Source: Rozella allomycis CSF55 (lineage: Eukaryota > Rozellomycota). Taken from it: a stretch of 20,397 nt of DNA. The translations under genes and the position numbers were made by a program. Position 1 is the first letter of the stretch; every line of letters begins with the position of its first letter. The notes under the pieces were generated by a model. The model made no database searches and had not been told where the DNA came from. It saw only the letters and a program-made list of their open reading frames with translations. The stretch lies in NCBI GenBank assembly GCA_000442015.1, contig KE561097.1, positions 1 through 20,397 of the forward strand, in the 5' to 3' direction. Positions 1 to 10,019 of this stretch are shown piece after piece.

Positions 1-44
1 TTAAGAAACAAACTTATTAAAGCTAAATTCATTAAGCCACAAAA

Positions 45-449
45 ATGTCTGGAAAAGGAGGAAAAGCATCCGCGTCTCAAGGAAAGGCCGCAAAATCTCG
101 TTCTACCAAGGCGGGCTTACAATTCCCAGTAGGAAGAGTTCACAGATTCTTAAGAAAAGGAAATTACGCACAAAGAGTCGGAGCGGGGGCACCAGTTTAC
201 CTCGCAGCAATATTGGAGTATTTGACAGCGGAAATCTTAGAACTTGCGGGAAATGCAGCCAGAGATAACAAAAAGACAAGAATTGTACCTCGTCATTTAC
301 AATTGGCTATAAGAAATGATGAGGAACTAAACAAATTGTTGGGTAATGTAACGATAGCTTCAGGTGGTGTTTTACCTAATATCAATGAAATGTTGGTTCC
401 GAAAAAGAGCAAGAGTGATAAAAATGTTAGCCAATCCCAGGAACTTTAA
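45..449 (+). CDS. H2A: Histone H2A, canonical with H2A.X-type tail
   Basis: Core nucleosome histone of 134 residues, intronless. The N-terminal tail is Lys/Ser/Gly rich ([20 protein letters not shown]). The family signature [20 protein letters not shown] follows, then the histone fold with [20 protein letters not shown] and the docking region [12 protein letters not shown]. The last four residues are SQEL, the SQ-[E/D]-hydrophobic motif that DNA-damage kinases of the ATM/ATR class phosphorylate in H2A.X and in fungal H2A. This single gene can therefore supply both bulk H2A and gamma-H2A function, as in yeasts. The start is the first ATG, shortly after an A-rich leader, and the length is normal for the family. 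It ends 54 nt before the next gene. No divergent H2B is visible because the window begins only 44 nt upstream. Confidence 0.98.
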   Translation: MSGKGGKASASQGKAAKSRSTKAGLQFPVGRVHRFLRKGNYAQRVGAGAPVYLAAILEYLTAEILELAGNAARDNKKTRIVPRHLQLAIRNDEELNKLLGNVTIASGGVLPNINEMLVPKKSKSDKNVSQSQEL

Positions 450-503
450 TAAAAAAGTCTGTTGTAATTTTTCTAAATTTAATTTATTGAATTTTCCGCT
501 CAA

Positions 504-2711
504 ATGAGCTCTACGCACAGACAATTTAACACAAATGAAGAGGACCATAAAACAGATTTAGAATCAGATGATAATTATTTTAACGATGTGGCAAGCATAC
601 TGTCAAAAGAAATGAGTGTCAAATATCGGCAAGAAGTAAAACTCCGTGATTAATTATTCTAGACCATAAATGAAACACATCCATTTGGAATTAGATTATG
701 GAAACCCGCATTATATAAAAAGGAAAGAAGCATTGAGGCAGCCGCTGAAGAAGCTGTTCATTCAATCCCAGAGTCATCAAGGGAGAGCTATTTCTATCCA
801 GGCAACATTGCATGGTTTATATTGTTCGGATGGTGGATGTCATTGCTTTATTTTACTAGCGGATTGATGCTAAAAACTCTTGGCCACAAATTCTCAAAAT
901 TGATGATTCAAATGGCTTGGTACATAATTTGGCCATTTGGGAAGTACATAGAAAAACAGCGAGAAGTAATTATTCATGATGACTTTTCATCATCTCCTGA
1001 CAATGAGAATGAGGGGCTTAACCAACCCTTGTTAAGAGATGCTATTGATCCTAGAACTTCAGGGTATTTCCATTATGGGCCTAGCTATTCGATGAGACTT
1101 TTGATATCTAGGCTCAAAAAGAGAGATTTTTTAATCTACTATTTCTTTTATTGTATTGTGATTGCCCCCATGCATCTGTTTGCCTCATTGTTATGTTGGT
1201 TCTTTGTTATATCTGTTCCCATGGCCAAAGTTAATGGAGTTTTACTTAATCAGCTTCTTCGATCGCCCAATTCGATTCATGTAAAATCTGGCTCTAGCGT
1301 AATAACTGGTGAAATAGTTTTGTGCACATATAAAGCTGTTGGCTTTCGATATTACAAGTATACTTACGATGGAGTAAATATAATTCTTTTGAACTTGATG
1401 GCTGTTGTAATTTTCGCCTTGGTTGATGGAATGTTCATTGCGCCTTCAATAGGTCATACTGGTATTGGGAATCCTTTAATTGTCTTTTGTTTATGTATTG
1501 TATCAACTATTCCCTTGGCATATTTCATAGGCATGTCAGTTAGTTCAATATCTGCACAATCTAGTTTGGGAATGGCTGCTGTCATTAATGCAACCTTTGG
1601 CTCGATTGTTGAAATAATACTGTATTGTTTGGCCATTACGCAAGGAAAAGCTAAATTGGTTGAGGGTGCAATTACTGGTTCTTTTCTAGGTGCCTTACTC
1701 CTTTTACCAGGGCTTTCAATGATTACCGGGGGTATTAAAAAGAAGGAACAGAAATTTAATTCAAAGAGCGCAGTCGTTACCTCAACCCTTCTTTACATGG
1801 CTATTATAGGAGCGTTTACACCAACAGTATTTTATTCAATTTTTAACAAACCTAAATATAACATCACATGCGATTCATGTAATAACAGTGTTTGTCTTTC
1901 ATGCGTTTACGAAAAGGCCAACAGCCTATTGGAAGATAAGTTTTTTCTTGAAAGCATCCGCCCATTAACTTACATCTGTTCGATAATTCTTGTGCTCGTA
2001 TATTTAGTCGGACTTTGGTTCACGCTTAGAACTCACGTTACCCAAATTTATGAAAGGCGAAGCAGCGTCATATCTGCCAGAGATAGCACTTTCAGATTTC
2101 CAGGAAACCTAAATGAGAATAATCATTCTTCCCAAAATGTTTCGCCTGAGCCTGATCACCAGGGAAGTGGTCACGATGCCCCTGCTTGGTCAAAAATTAA
2201 ATCGACCATTGTTCTTTTAGTGTCAACTGTGTTATTTTCTCTTTTAGCGGGTATGAAATTAAAAAATAATTGATTAGAACTGTTGGTAGATTCGGTAGAT
2301 TCTGTTTTAAAAGGGGGAGTTTTAAGTGAACGCTTCATTGGGTTGACTCTTTTTGCCTTGGTTCCAAACGTAACTGAATTCATCAATGCCCTCGCATTTG
2401 CTCTTAACAATAATATTTCACTATCTCTTGAAATTGGCTCAGCATATACTTTACAGGTCGCTTTGTTGCAAGTTCCAGCCTTAGTAGCATTTTCAGCCTT
2501 TTATAACAGACATGAATTCATAGATCTCGGTCACTTTTTTACTCTTTTATTTCCATTATGGGATGTTCTTGCGGTGCTAATGAGCATTTTCATGCTGACG
2601 TACGTCTATAACGAAGGAAGAACCAATTATTTCAAGGGAACCGTCCTTTCCTTTGCATACGTTGTTCTGGTTGTTTCATTTGCATTTGTTCCCAAAGATT
2701 ACTTTAAATAA
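504..2711 (+). CDS. VNX1: Vacuolar cation/proton exchanger, CaCA superfamily, Vnx1-like (3 exons)
   Basis: Exons 504-635, 663-2250 and 2278-2711 splice to 717 residues. Both introns are 27 nt (GTAAAA...CTAG and GTATGA...TTAG). The first intron restores the fungal Vnx1-type N-terminal motif around THPFGIRLWKPALYKK, followed by the PGN...FGWW segment. About a dozen hydrophobic segments follow. The first alpha repeat lies at AAVINATFGSIVEIILYCLA and the second at LFALVPNVTEFINALAFALN, joined across intron 2 as LLA-ELLVDSVDSVL. These Asn/Glu-containing helices form the cation site of CaCA exchangers. A Cys-rich loop (CDSCNNSVCLSC) before ESIRPLTYICS is typical of the long fungal branch. Likely role: Na+/K+ or Ca2+ exchange for protons at the vacuolar membrane; cation choice cannot be read from sequence. 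SPEF1 starts only 41 nt downstream. Confidence 0.92.
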
Positions 2712-2752
2712 ATAATTTAGACTTCAATGGTAAACAAATAAACAGACCACCC

Positions 2753-3639
2753 ATGCAGCCTATTACACCCCAAATTCGTGAATTAACAGAGGAAGAATTA
2801 AGAGATATGTTTGCTTGGGTTGATAGCTTTCCTTTATCTCGCCAAAAACGTAATTTTACGAGAGACTTCTCAGATGGTGGTAAGTTATGCATTAATTACC
2901 ATTTATCAGTTATGTTTGCTGAAATACTAAAGATTTTGATTCCGAAATATGTCGAATTACATAACTATCCTCCATCAAATTCGCATCAGCAAAAAGTAGT
3001 CAACTGGAATACCCTAAATCGTAAAACAACCGAATTTACTACAAAAGATTAGATAAAGTATTGAAAAAAATAGGCATTTATCTCCCTGATGATTACATTC
3101 AAGCTATTGCAGGTTGTCAGCCAGGTATCGTGGAGTGTATACTTTTCGATCTGCGAAAGATTGTAATCAATGAATCAACTAATCAAAGTTACAAGAATCA
3201 CAAAGTTCACTTTCAAATAAAAAGGACACAGTAGGGTATGGCTCTCAACGAGACCAGATAAAGCAATCCGCTCCAATCCCGATTCACAAAAAAGGTCCAA
3301 AGCTGAATCTTTCAAAACCATTAATTAACAGATTTCAATCTGTAATGGAAACACCACTTTCGAACGAAAAAGAGATCAATATGGAAGAAGGATACAATTC
3401 ACAAGTTCTGATTCAAGGTACGCTGAGTGTGTTTAGTATATCTTAAGATAAAGAATCTAAGTTTTCTCTAAATCCAGCTGTTACAGAAGAAGAAAAGGAT
3501 CAAATTATACTAGAATTGCAAGAAACAGTTGAAGTAAAATTCCTTTCAAATATCGATTTAGATCCTCCAAATCAAAATCGCCAAGTTAGAACAACTAGTC
3601 GTATTAAAAGACAAAATGATAGAAGAATTAAAACAATAA
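2753..3639 (+). CDS. SPEF1: Sperm flagellar protein 1 (SPEF1/CLAMP), axonemal calponin-homology-like protein (6 exons)
   Basis: Exons 2753-2879, 2910-3020, 3053-3162, 3189-3417, 3448-3533 and 3562-3639 give 246 residues, close to animal SPEF1. Introns are 30, 32, 26, 30 and 28 nt. The CH-like microtubule-binding domain spans about residues 5-115: FAWVDSFPLSRQKRNFTRDF, then SDG joined to VMFAEILKILIPKYVELHNY, then NWNTLNHKVLKKIGIYLPDD and PGIVECILFDLRKI. The C-terminal coiled coil (LELQETVEILQIKIAKLEQL, then VVLKDKMIEELKQ) matches the conserved SPEF1 tail and appears only when the 28-nt intron at 3534-3561 is removed. In known systems SPEF1 binds the central-pair microtubules of motile axonemes. 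Its presence implies the organism makes flagellated zoospores. It converges on the next gene with 45 nt between stop codons. Confidence 0.93.
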
Positions 3640-3684
3640 AAGTTGACCTTTAATACAAACAAAATTGGTTTATTGTTGCCATTA

Positions 3685-4601
3685 TCATGACCTCAATAAT
3701 GCGTTACTACTTTCATAAACTCCAAAAAATATAAAACCGCCTAGAGAAATCCAACAAGTTCTAGGTAGTGCGCCCTTGAAAAGAATTGCAAGACCTTCAT
3801 GGCGCAGGACATGCTTGAATCCAAATATGGCACCTTTTTTTCTAAGATACGAGTCTTTCGATGATAACATTATTCTTGTTTTAATGACATCAAATGGCGT
3901 AGTCACAAAAGCCGACAGACCACCTTAAATAACAACTGGCTTTATATTACCCGCGATGCTCCCATAAAGAGCATATCTTTCAGTATTGCGTAAATTTATA
4001 CCATTATCTAGGCTCTTTTTACAACATTTATGTCAGTTACCTTTAGAAATTCATAAATCGCGAACTGAATGCATGTGAACGGTATCCGCAAAAAAAAGAA
4101 AAGAACTAATTACCTCCCTAAATATTGTTGAAAGATATCCTGCATATAAGCCTGAGATCCCTTCATGTCTAATTAAAGTTTTCAATACACTTAGGTTATT
4201 TGGGGACATACCAACTTGCGTTCTTTGTTTCAAAATATCAATTGGCACTCTTATAAGACAAGCGGACTAGGAAATCAATAATATATGATTACTAGCTCTC
4301 CTATACAACCAGCAATTACAGGGATGAGGAATTCATTAATTCGATGTTCCAAAACATGTTTTGTAGTTTCATAAGTGATAAAAAATAGGGAGGCTATAAT
4401 TCTAACAATAAAAGACTTACTTGATGGAAATGCTGCCACTGTTGCAGACACTCCAGAGTATACACCCTTAAATCCTCCAGACTGTTTAAATCCACTTTCA
4501 CATTGCACTCTGGTTTTAATTGTATCAAGTGGATAAAGTGCTAGCTCAACAGAGAGTCCTGCAAGTCCACCTGAAAAAAGGGCTTGGAAAAAGTTCGGCA
4601 T
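3685..4601 (-). CDS. PET8: Mitochondrial S-adenosylmethionine carrier, PET8/SAMC type (6 exons)
   Basis: Minus-strand exons 4601-4421, 4393-4293, 4266-4114, 4085-4041, 4014-3951 and 3923-3685 give 260 residues, normal for SAMC. The three mitochondrial-carrier repeats are visible by their PX[DE]XX[KR] motifs: YPLDTIKTRVQ, VPIDILKQRTQV and TPFDVIKTRIML. SAMC-specific stretches are SGGLAGLSVELALYPLD, GELSACLIRVP, REIPFTCIQFAIYEF and WISLGGFIFFGVYE. The protein imports cytosolic S-adenosylmethionine across the inner membrane for mitochondrial methylation, biotin or lipoate chemistry. Introns are 27, 26, 28, 26 and 27 nt. The 28-nt intron (4086-4113) appears to end in GG rather than AG, while its removal restores the conserved REIPF...QFAIYEF helix. 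The intron at 4394-4420 has no stop and is a multiple of three. Start at ATG 4601, 60 nt after the kinase stop. Confidence 0.92.
4086..4113 (-). other. Candidate non-canonical GT...GG intron in PET8
   Basis: On the minus strand the intron begins GTAATTAG after codon GAG, has a long T-rich tract and ends TTTTGCGG. Exact removal joins GAG to ATACCG and gives REIPFTCIQFAIYEF, which matches the family. A canonical TTTTGCAG would differ at one base. The next AG downstream (after CATTCAG) would stay in frame but delete seven residues of a transmembrane helix. Confidence 0.6.
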
Positions 4602-4661
4602 TACAAAATTCAAAAAAACTTATCATTAAAAATAAATAGTAATAATCGATTTAATATTATG

Positions 4662-5843
4662 TTAAAAGTCAAGGAAAAGATGCTGAAAAGGATCCACTTG
4701 TGGACCCACTTGAGGTTCAATGGCTTCTTCCGGATACGTATCAAAGTTACATGTATCACCAGGATGTCGTGCCATTGGAATAATCGGAGCCTTTTAAAAA
4801 TATGGAAAGAGATTACTGGTATTTGCTTATCAAAAAGCATTTGCCAATCAACTCCTCTAAACCATTTGTGCTTTTTGACATCTTCAGAACCACCCTATAT
4901 TTCCGTAATTCAATCGTATACTTTAAGATTTCCAAGACGCTTTGTTCGATCACCAACTAGAAGCCTTTTGATCAGATCTTTTGCCTCTGCATCAATGTGA
5001 GTTGGAAAAGTTATTTTGCCCGCCAAAATTTTCTCATAAATACCGAAAGGATTGTCATCAAAAAAGGGCGGATAACCAGACAGCATTTCAAAAGCCAATA
5101 TCCCTAATGCCCACCAATCGACAGCTTTTCCGTGACCCTTAGATTGAATTATTTCAGGCGCCAAGTATTCAGGGGTCCCACAAAGAGTCCATGTGCGATC
5201 TTCGACAATCTTTGCAAAACCAAAATCTTGTATAGTCTAATTTAAGACCTCTACCTGTAATTTTAACATGGCCCCGCGAATCTAATAGTAAGTTCTCAGG
5301 TTTCAAATCTCTATATACTACGTTTTTAGAATGAAGGAATTCTATAGCTAATAGTATTTCAGAAATATAAAATTTCGTGACATCATTTGAAAATCGCCCC
5401 GCTCTGTTAATGAAAAATTGTGACATTACCTTCGAAGATGAGAAAACAGTTCGCCACCCAATACATACTCCATTAACATGTACAAATTTCGGGTGTTTTG
5501 AAATGTACAGAATCTTGATAAATAGATAAGACATATCTTTACAGATTAACCACAAATGGGTGATTTACAAGGGATAAAATATTTCTTTCGTTATTTACAT
5601 GTTCAACTTGCTTCAATCTCACTATTTCAGATTTCTTCAAAACTTTCATTGCAAAAAATCGATCGGGATTCGCGAGTTTGCATAAATACACCCGGCCAAA
5701 CGTCCCCGTCCCTATAAAAATTATTACAAGTAAATACCAATAGTTTTTAGTAAAATAAAGTCTGATAAACGATGTTGATTCTGGTGCGGGGGATCGTATT
5801 TTGGAGGTTTCGCACTGCTAGGAATAGGGGAAATTTCCTCCAT
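4662..5843 (-). CDS. PKA-C: cAMP-dependent protein kinase catalytic subunit (AGC kinase, 7 exons)
   Basis: Minus-strand exons 5843-5738, 5711-5543, 5513-5430, 5403-5255, 5226-4922, 4894-4817 and 4790-4662 give 339 residues; introns are 26, 29, 26, 28, 27 and 26 nt. All kinase landmarks appear in order: glycine loop GTGTFGRVY, catalytic Lys in FAMKVLKK, helix-C Glu in [26 protein letters not shown] (split by an intron), activation-loop Thr in [15 protein letters not shown], and [20 protein letters not shown]. The AGC tail ends in the hydrophobic FLDF, the PIF-type C-terminus used by [23 protein letters not shown] supports PKA rather than S6K or PKC. The N-terminal extension is short (about 30 residues). 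In fungi PKA acts with a cAMP-binding regulatory subunit in nutrient and developmental signalling. It reads divergently from the SPT20-like gene. Confidence 0.96.
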
Positions 5844-6340
5844 GATGTGGCTAGGTGTCTCTGTAGCTAAGGCGCTACAGATTCACGGAACAAGTCTCGC
5901 AGTGCTCGTTAAATCGGACGGGGAGTTTATAATTATCAATAAATTTTTTCACACAAAACAACTGTTTTCTGTCTAATCATTTTTTTACATTAGCGTTAAT
6001 CGCCTAAAATAGAATCTATCTATCTATATTCAAAACATTCAGGAATTCATTTTACCGGTTTCTTTTATCGCCTGTGACCTTCATTTACCGTTTTCCAGTT
6101 TCCTCCTGCGAATCCCGAATCTCCATTTATCTTGTTCTAATAAAAACATTTATCTTTAAATTAATATAATAATAATTATACAATTGTATACTTTTAAAGA
6201 TTTGCTACACTATGCTGTCTATGGGACTCAAAAGTTCAAAACTAAGTGTAACAAGCGACTTTAATGTCTCTAAAACGCTAATAAAGTAGATAAAAGAACA
6301 ATTTATTAATTTAATTTTATTTATATGTAATTAGACACAT

Positions 6341-6514
6341 ATGGACGATATTAATGAGCAATCCAACATACCGCTTCCAAAACTTCCGCCATCTATATCT
6401 CAACAACTACCTTTACTAAAGGGGCTGAAAATAAATATTACTTTATATATTGCATGTTCTGAGTTCAAAGACCAAATTTGGGAGAAAACGGAAGCAAAAA
6501 ATGGTTACAGACAC

Positions 6515-6545
<31 letters not shown>

Positions 6546-6610
6546 CACCACTCGACAACCACCCTGGTTCACGGTGTAAAACCCTTAAAGTGAGTGTATA
6601 TTCGAAGTGA
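6341..6610 (+). CDS. Possible small hypothetical protein containing a CA-repeat tract
   Basis: An 89-codon open frame with an ATG start, MDDINEQSNIPLPKLPPSIS. Its first roughly 55 residues look like normal coding sequence (EFKDQIWEKTEAKNG). The later part is a (Tyr/Thr)-His repeat translated from the CA microsatellite and is doubtful. A short intron may remove the repeat, but I could not place one with confidence. No family is recognised. It could instead be upstream leader sequence of the SPT20-like gene. Confidence 0.25.
6511..6549. repeat. CA/TG dinucleotide microsatellite
   Basis: A run of ACACACATAC, ATACACACAC and then uninterrupted AC units to about 6549, the only long dinucleotide repeat in the window. 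It lies in the divergent PKA/SPT20 intergenic region. Confidence 0.9.
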
Positions 6611-6881
6611 AAATGGCATTAACTCAACTTGCCAATAATCGTTTCTGAAGTCCGGGTCGTAAACTCCCCGTCCGATAAATTAGTCAGAGTATATATATTT
6701 GATATCGTTGTCTCTATATTCCGCGATTTGAGAGATTATTCGTCCCCGATGATGCGTTTAAATTTGAGCATTGATTTATTAGAGCATATCATTAGGTTTA
6801 CATTATACTAAACGCTTGTTTTCGATATCTATTCTTCATTTTCAACGACAAATAGCGAAAATATTTTTGGAAAAATACAAA

Positions 6882-9152
6882 ATGAAACCTTTCAAGATAA
6901 ATGCCCCGATGAAATTCCCAGTCCCAAAATTAAAAAGGATAGACACACAAATATCTGACAGATTTTCCAAGACAGAAGTTTCAGTATTACCAGTGGTGAA
7001 ACCTGTAGAATCTGCAGATGTGGTTTTCGTGATTTCAGTTTATAAGGATCATATTTCTTTGCAAAACCAAGTAATAAAATTTAATTTCTGGGAAAGGAAA
7101 TATCAATACCTATGCATCCATCTATCCAAGTAAGAACGATATACATTCTTTCAATTAGAAACTTATTTTTTGCATTGAACATAATATATTACCGATTGAA
7201 TTGGAAAGTTTATTAGTAGATAGTGATGTGCAATTTGTAGACGGAGGAATTTGGATCGAATTGTATGACTACCGCGCGAATACTGTGAGTCCGTTTAGTA
7301 GACGAGTCTTTTTGAAATCATCTGGAATGAATTTATACCAAGAATTATCTTCATTATCAGAGACAGATTTATCATATGATGATTTAATAGCCTGCGAGTC
7401 TAAAATTCTCGTAAAAAATAAGTCGAAATTTGATGAAAGTTAGCAAAGCACCAAGTTTTGGCATTAGAACCAGATGATTCCATTATGATGTATTTTAACC
7501 AATTTTGCTACAAAAAACATTTAATGTCTACTTTGAAGGATTCAAGGGAAAACGACTGGAAGCCTCATAAAAAAGAGCCTATCAGTAACCCGAACAATTT
7601 TGATACAGTAACCGAATGTGTCATGCCAAAGTAGACAAAACCTCAGGAACCATTCATGCCTAGATTTAAACAGCTTCAAGCCATTGAAGATTATAAGAGA
7701 CAAAAGAGTTTGCTTGATGCCGATATAAGCGTTGGACTTGATAAAAAAGGTAATTTACAGGGGTCTGTTATCAAGCCAAGGTCGCAAGCCGGGGCCATTC
7801 ATATCAACATTTGTCGGTGATGATAAAAAAGTTGTAAGGACAGTGAGGTTTGAGAAAGAAATGGAGGATGGTAAATTGATAGGATAGTTATTAAAGGTAA
7901 CAAAGAATACACATGTATGAATGTGTATGCAAATGAACAGAAAGAATTCCAAGCTGTTATTAGGGTAGGAACAGAGCCAGACTCTTCAATAAATGGATTC
8001 ATTAGAAAGTACAATAAAAACCGTCAAATAACACAGGGGCCCAGTTTGTGATGCTCATACCATGGAAATATACGTTCAAACGTTCAAAGTATTAATATCA
8101 GCCTTTGAGAGCAACGCAAAGTTAGTTAGCGATATGACAACAGGAGTTTTAGGAAACTCATCACTAGCAAGGCATTCAAGTAAGATTAATCCTATAAAGT
8201 CAAATGATAACATGCCGAAACCGAATTATCCCTCTTTGCAACAACAGTCTGCCCAGAATATTCAAGCTCAAGCAACTAACAAGGCGATCCAAGCGGTAAA
8301 TTTTATCCGACCCTGTTAGAAAAGGCGATGACGGGTATAATAAATTCAAACAGACCAGCCAGTCAACCGGTGAGGCCAGCCACTTCATTTCAACGCCCAA
8401 ATTTAAATTTTGGCGCTCCTTTAATCAGAGCGAATTCAAATGGTTCTTTCGTCCCAGCTGCTAATCAGTACCAAATCTTAATGATGCAAAAGCAACAGCA
8501 ACAAAGAATGCAACAACAATCTCAAATGGCCAATAATGGAAATGCGTATGAAGAAAATGTTTTGAATTCACTTCTAAATGGAGGGCCTACGATCTCTCAG
8601 CCACAGCCTCAAACCAGGACCCTTCAACATTCCAAGACTGAGGAACCAGATCCTGATGCGATTCTTGCATCTTTACTTGGAGGGTCGGTTCAAAATGACC
8701 CACCAAAACAGTCTACTCCATTAATGGTACCACCTGGACAGACGTCGATAGCCAGCACACCTGACATGTATCAACAGTTAATGAAGCAAAGATATTTACA
8801 ACAAATGCAGCAACAAGCCATTCTACAACAACAGCAAGCCATTCAAATGCAACAACAAATGGCTGCTCAATCTTTACCAATGAACGCTGGTCAGCAAATC
8901 CGTTCTCCTGCTTTCGCAATGTCACCAAATATGCTTCAAGGAATGTCTGCTTTACAATCAAATTCTCCCCTCATGGTAAACCCAAATCTCAACATGGTCC
9001 CTCAAAAGAAAAAATCAAGCAACCCTTCAACCCCTTCTGCTAAAAGAGTTCGCGAAGACATGAACGATTCAAACTTTAAGTTCTTTCAAGATTTTTATCG
9101 GTCCATGCAGAATGGCTCCGCCTATTATAATCCCACAAAAAAGCATCAATAA
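6882..9152 (+). CDS. SPT20: SPT20-like subunit of the SAGA transcription coactivator (9 exons)
   Basis: Exons 6882-7070, 7097-7129, 7159-7410, 7440-7607, 7635-7749, 7781-7870, 7897-8008, 8037-8295 and 8325-9152 give 681 residues. Introns are 26, 29, 29, 27, 31, 26, 28 and 29 nt. The N-terminal half resembles the Spt20 domain: VVFVISVYKDHISLQ, then CIEHNILPIELESLLVDSD, FVDGGIWIELYDYR and ACESKILLAKHQVLALEPDD. Later conserved-looking pieces are FISTFVGDDKKVVRTVRFEK and VIRVGTEPDSSINGFIRK joined to GPVCDAHTMEIYVQTFK. The C-terminal half is low complexity and Gln/Met rich, with runs such as QKQQQQRMQQQ, as in many coactivators. Spt20 holds the SAGA core together in the nucleus. The family call rests on the motif order recalled here; the exon structure is firmer than the name. 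The stop is 13 nt before the next ATG. Confidence 0.68.
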
Positions 9153-9165
9153 ATAGACCATTTTT

Positions 9166-9937
9166 ATGTCAAAGTTTACTTACCACTTCTTTATTCAACA
9201 AATAGAATTATTTATGTTTTACCTACCATCAAGGCTTAGCAGAATGCAGAAAAGCAAAAGACTAAAATTAAGGAAAAAGGAGCCTCACGAAAAAAAAGAT
9301 AATCTAAATTTAGATTGTTTTAATTCTTCTATAGTACGAGGATCATTATGGTTATGCCACGAAAAGAGAAAGTTTTTTGAAATGCTGCCCCGCTGTAGAT
9401 CAGATTATGAAACGATATCCAACGCTATAAAAACTAAAAGTCATCTTGAAGTCATTTTGTATGCAAATGAACTACATCTAAACTCCATGAAATTCCCAGC
9501 CCCAAAGTGGGTCTTCTCAGAAGCAAAAGAAGTACCCGAATGGTTAGAAAAAATAAAATACCAAAGATCATTAAAAACAATAAAAAAAGAGACAGAAATA
9601 TTTTTTAAAAAGAAGATTCCTAGTGATCTAGCAAGGTCATCGTCTTTAATTCATAATCAACTTGTTAATTATGAAGGCTTAATTCACGAGAGTATGAAGA
9701 AAATTGAACAAAGCTGTTCAATTTGCCTTCAGTTATCCCCAGATGATCCAAAGTTGACAGACATTACAAAGTTGGTTTTGAACTACGCCCTCAGGATTGC
9801 TATTGTAGAAATAGTCGATGAATTTTGCAGTTTTTCAAATATGTCAACTGACATTGTCAAAGTAACATCACAATTTATAGCTTGACTAGAATATGTCAGA
9901 TCGCTACCGGAATTACAAAAAGAGGCAAATGACATAA
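9166..9937 (+). CDS. SANT-domain protein, possibly Rrn5-like rDNA transcription factor (2 exons)
   Basis: Exons 9166-9861 and 9890-9937 give up to 247 residues; the 28-nt intron is GTAACA...CTAG. A SANT/Myb-like helix set is visible around residues 60-105: GSLWLCHEKRKFFEMLPRCR, then ISNAIKTKSHLEVILYANEL. The spaced Trp, Phe-Phe and the phrase TKS-x-LEV are the pattern of the SANT module in fungal Rrn5 proteins of the Pol I upstream activation factor. The C-terminal third (DDPKLTDITKLVLNYALRIA, then DEFCSF and SRYRNYKK-like tail SDRYRNYKKRQMT) could be a histone-fold-like helical part, a guess. Start is uncertain: ATGs at 9166, 9214 and 9244 are in frame, and the first residues are poorly protein-like. 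Function by similarity would be Pol I initiation. Confidence 0.5.
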
Positions 9938-10019
9938 TGAATTACTGAATAAACATTTTTGCAGGGCATCACCAAGTGTTATTCAGTTGATGTCAACATA
10001 TTTTTAATTTCCGAACTTT

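Larger units (their letters stand above)
5844..6881. promoter_or_regulatory. Divergent intergenic region between PKA-C and SPT20-like genes
   Basis: At 1,038 bp this is the longest gap between clearly recognised genes in the well-assembled part. It must contain both promoters. It is AT-rich, with a short TCTA run near 6015-6028 and the CA microsatellite at 6511-6549. Two open stretches lie inside: 6341-6610, starting MDDINEQSNIPLPKLPPSIS, and 6629-6811, ending LNLSIDLLEHIIRFTLY. Neither could be joined to a recognisable protein. No convincing TATA box or operator was identified. Confidence 0.5.

Noticed and set aside
1861-1915. CxxC...CxxC in the exchanger as a zinc finger domain
   Set aside because: It lies in a loop between membrane helices where the fungal Vnx1 branch normally has such cysteines; there is no sign of an inserted domain.
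3418-3436. 19-nt intron in SPEF1 using the earlier TTTAG acceptor
   Set aside because: It leads to a stop after about a dozen codons. The acceptor at 3447 keeps the frame into the conserved coiled coil.
4584-5000. Long plus-strand open frame opposite the PKA and PET8 genes
   Set aside because: It is antisense to conserved kinase tail exons, its residues look random, and it has no family resemblance.
4662-5843. PKA catalytic subunit as a frameshifted pseudogene
   Set aside because: All breaks coincide with 26-29 nt GT-AG segments whose removal gives one uninterrupted 339-residue kinase with every catalytic motif.
8461-8900. CAA/CAG tract in the SPT20-like gene as an expanded simple repeat
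   Set aside because: CAA and CAG codons are mixed with other codons and the Gln-rich text is usual for a coactivator tail, so no unusual expansion is claimed.
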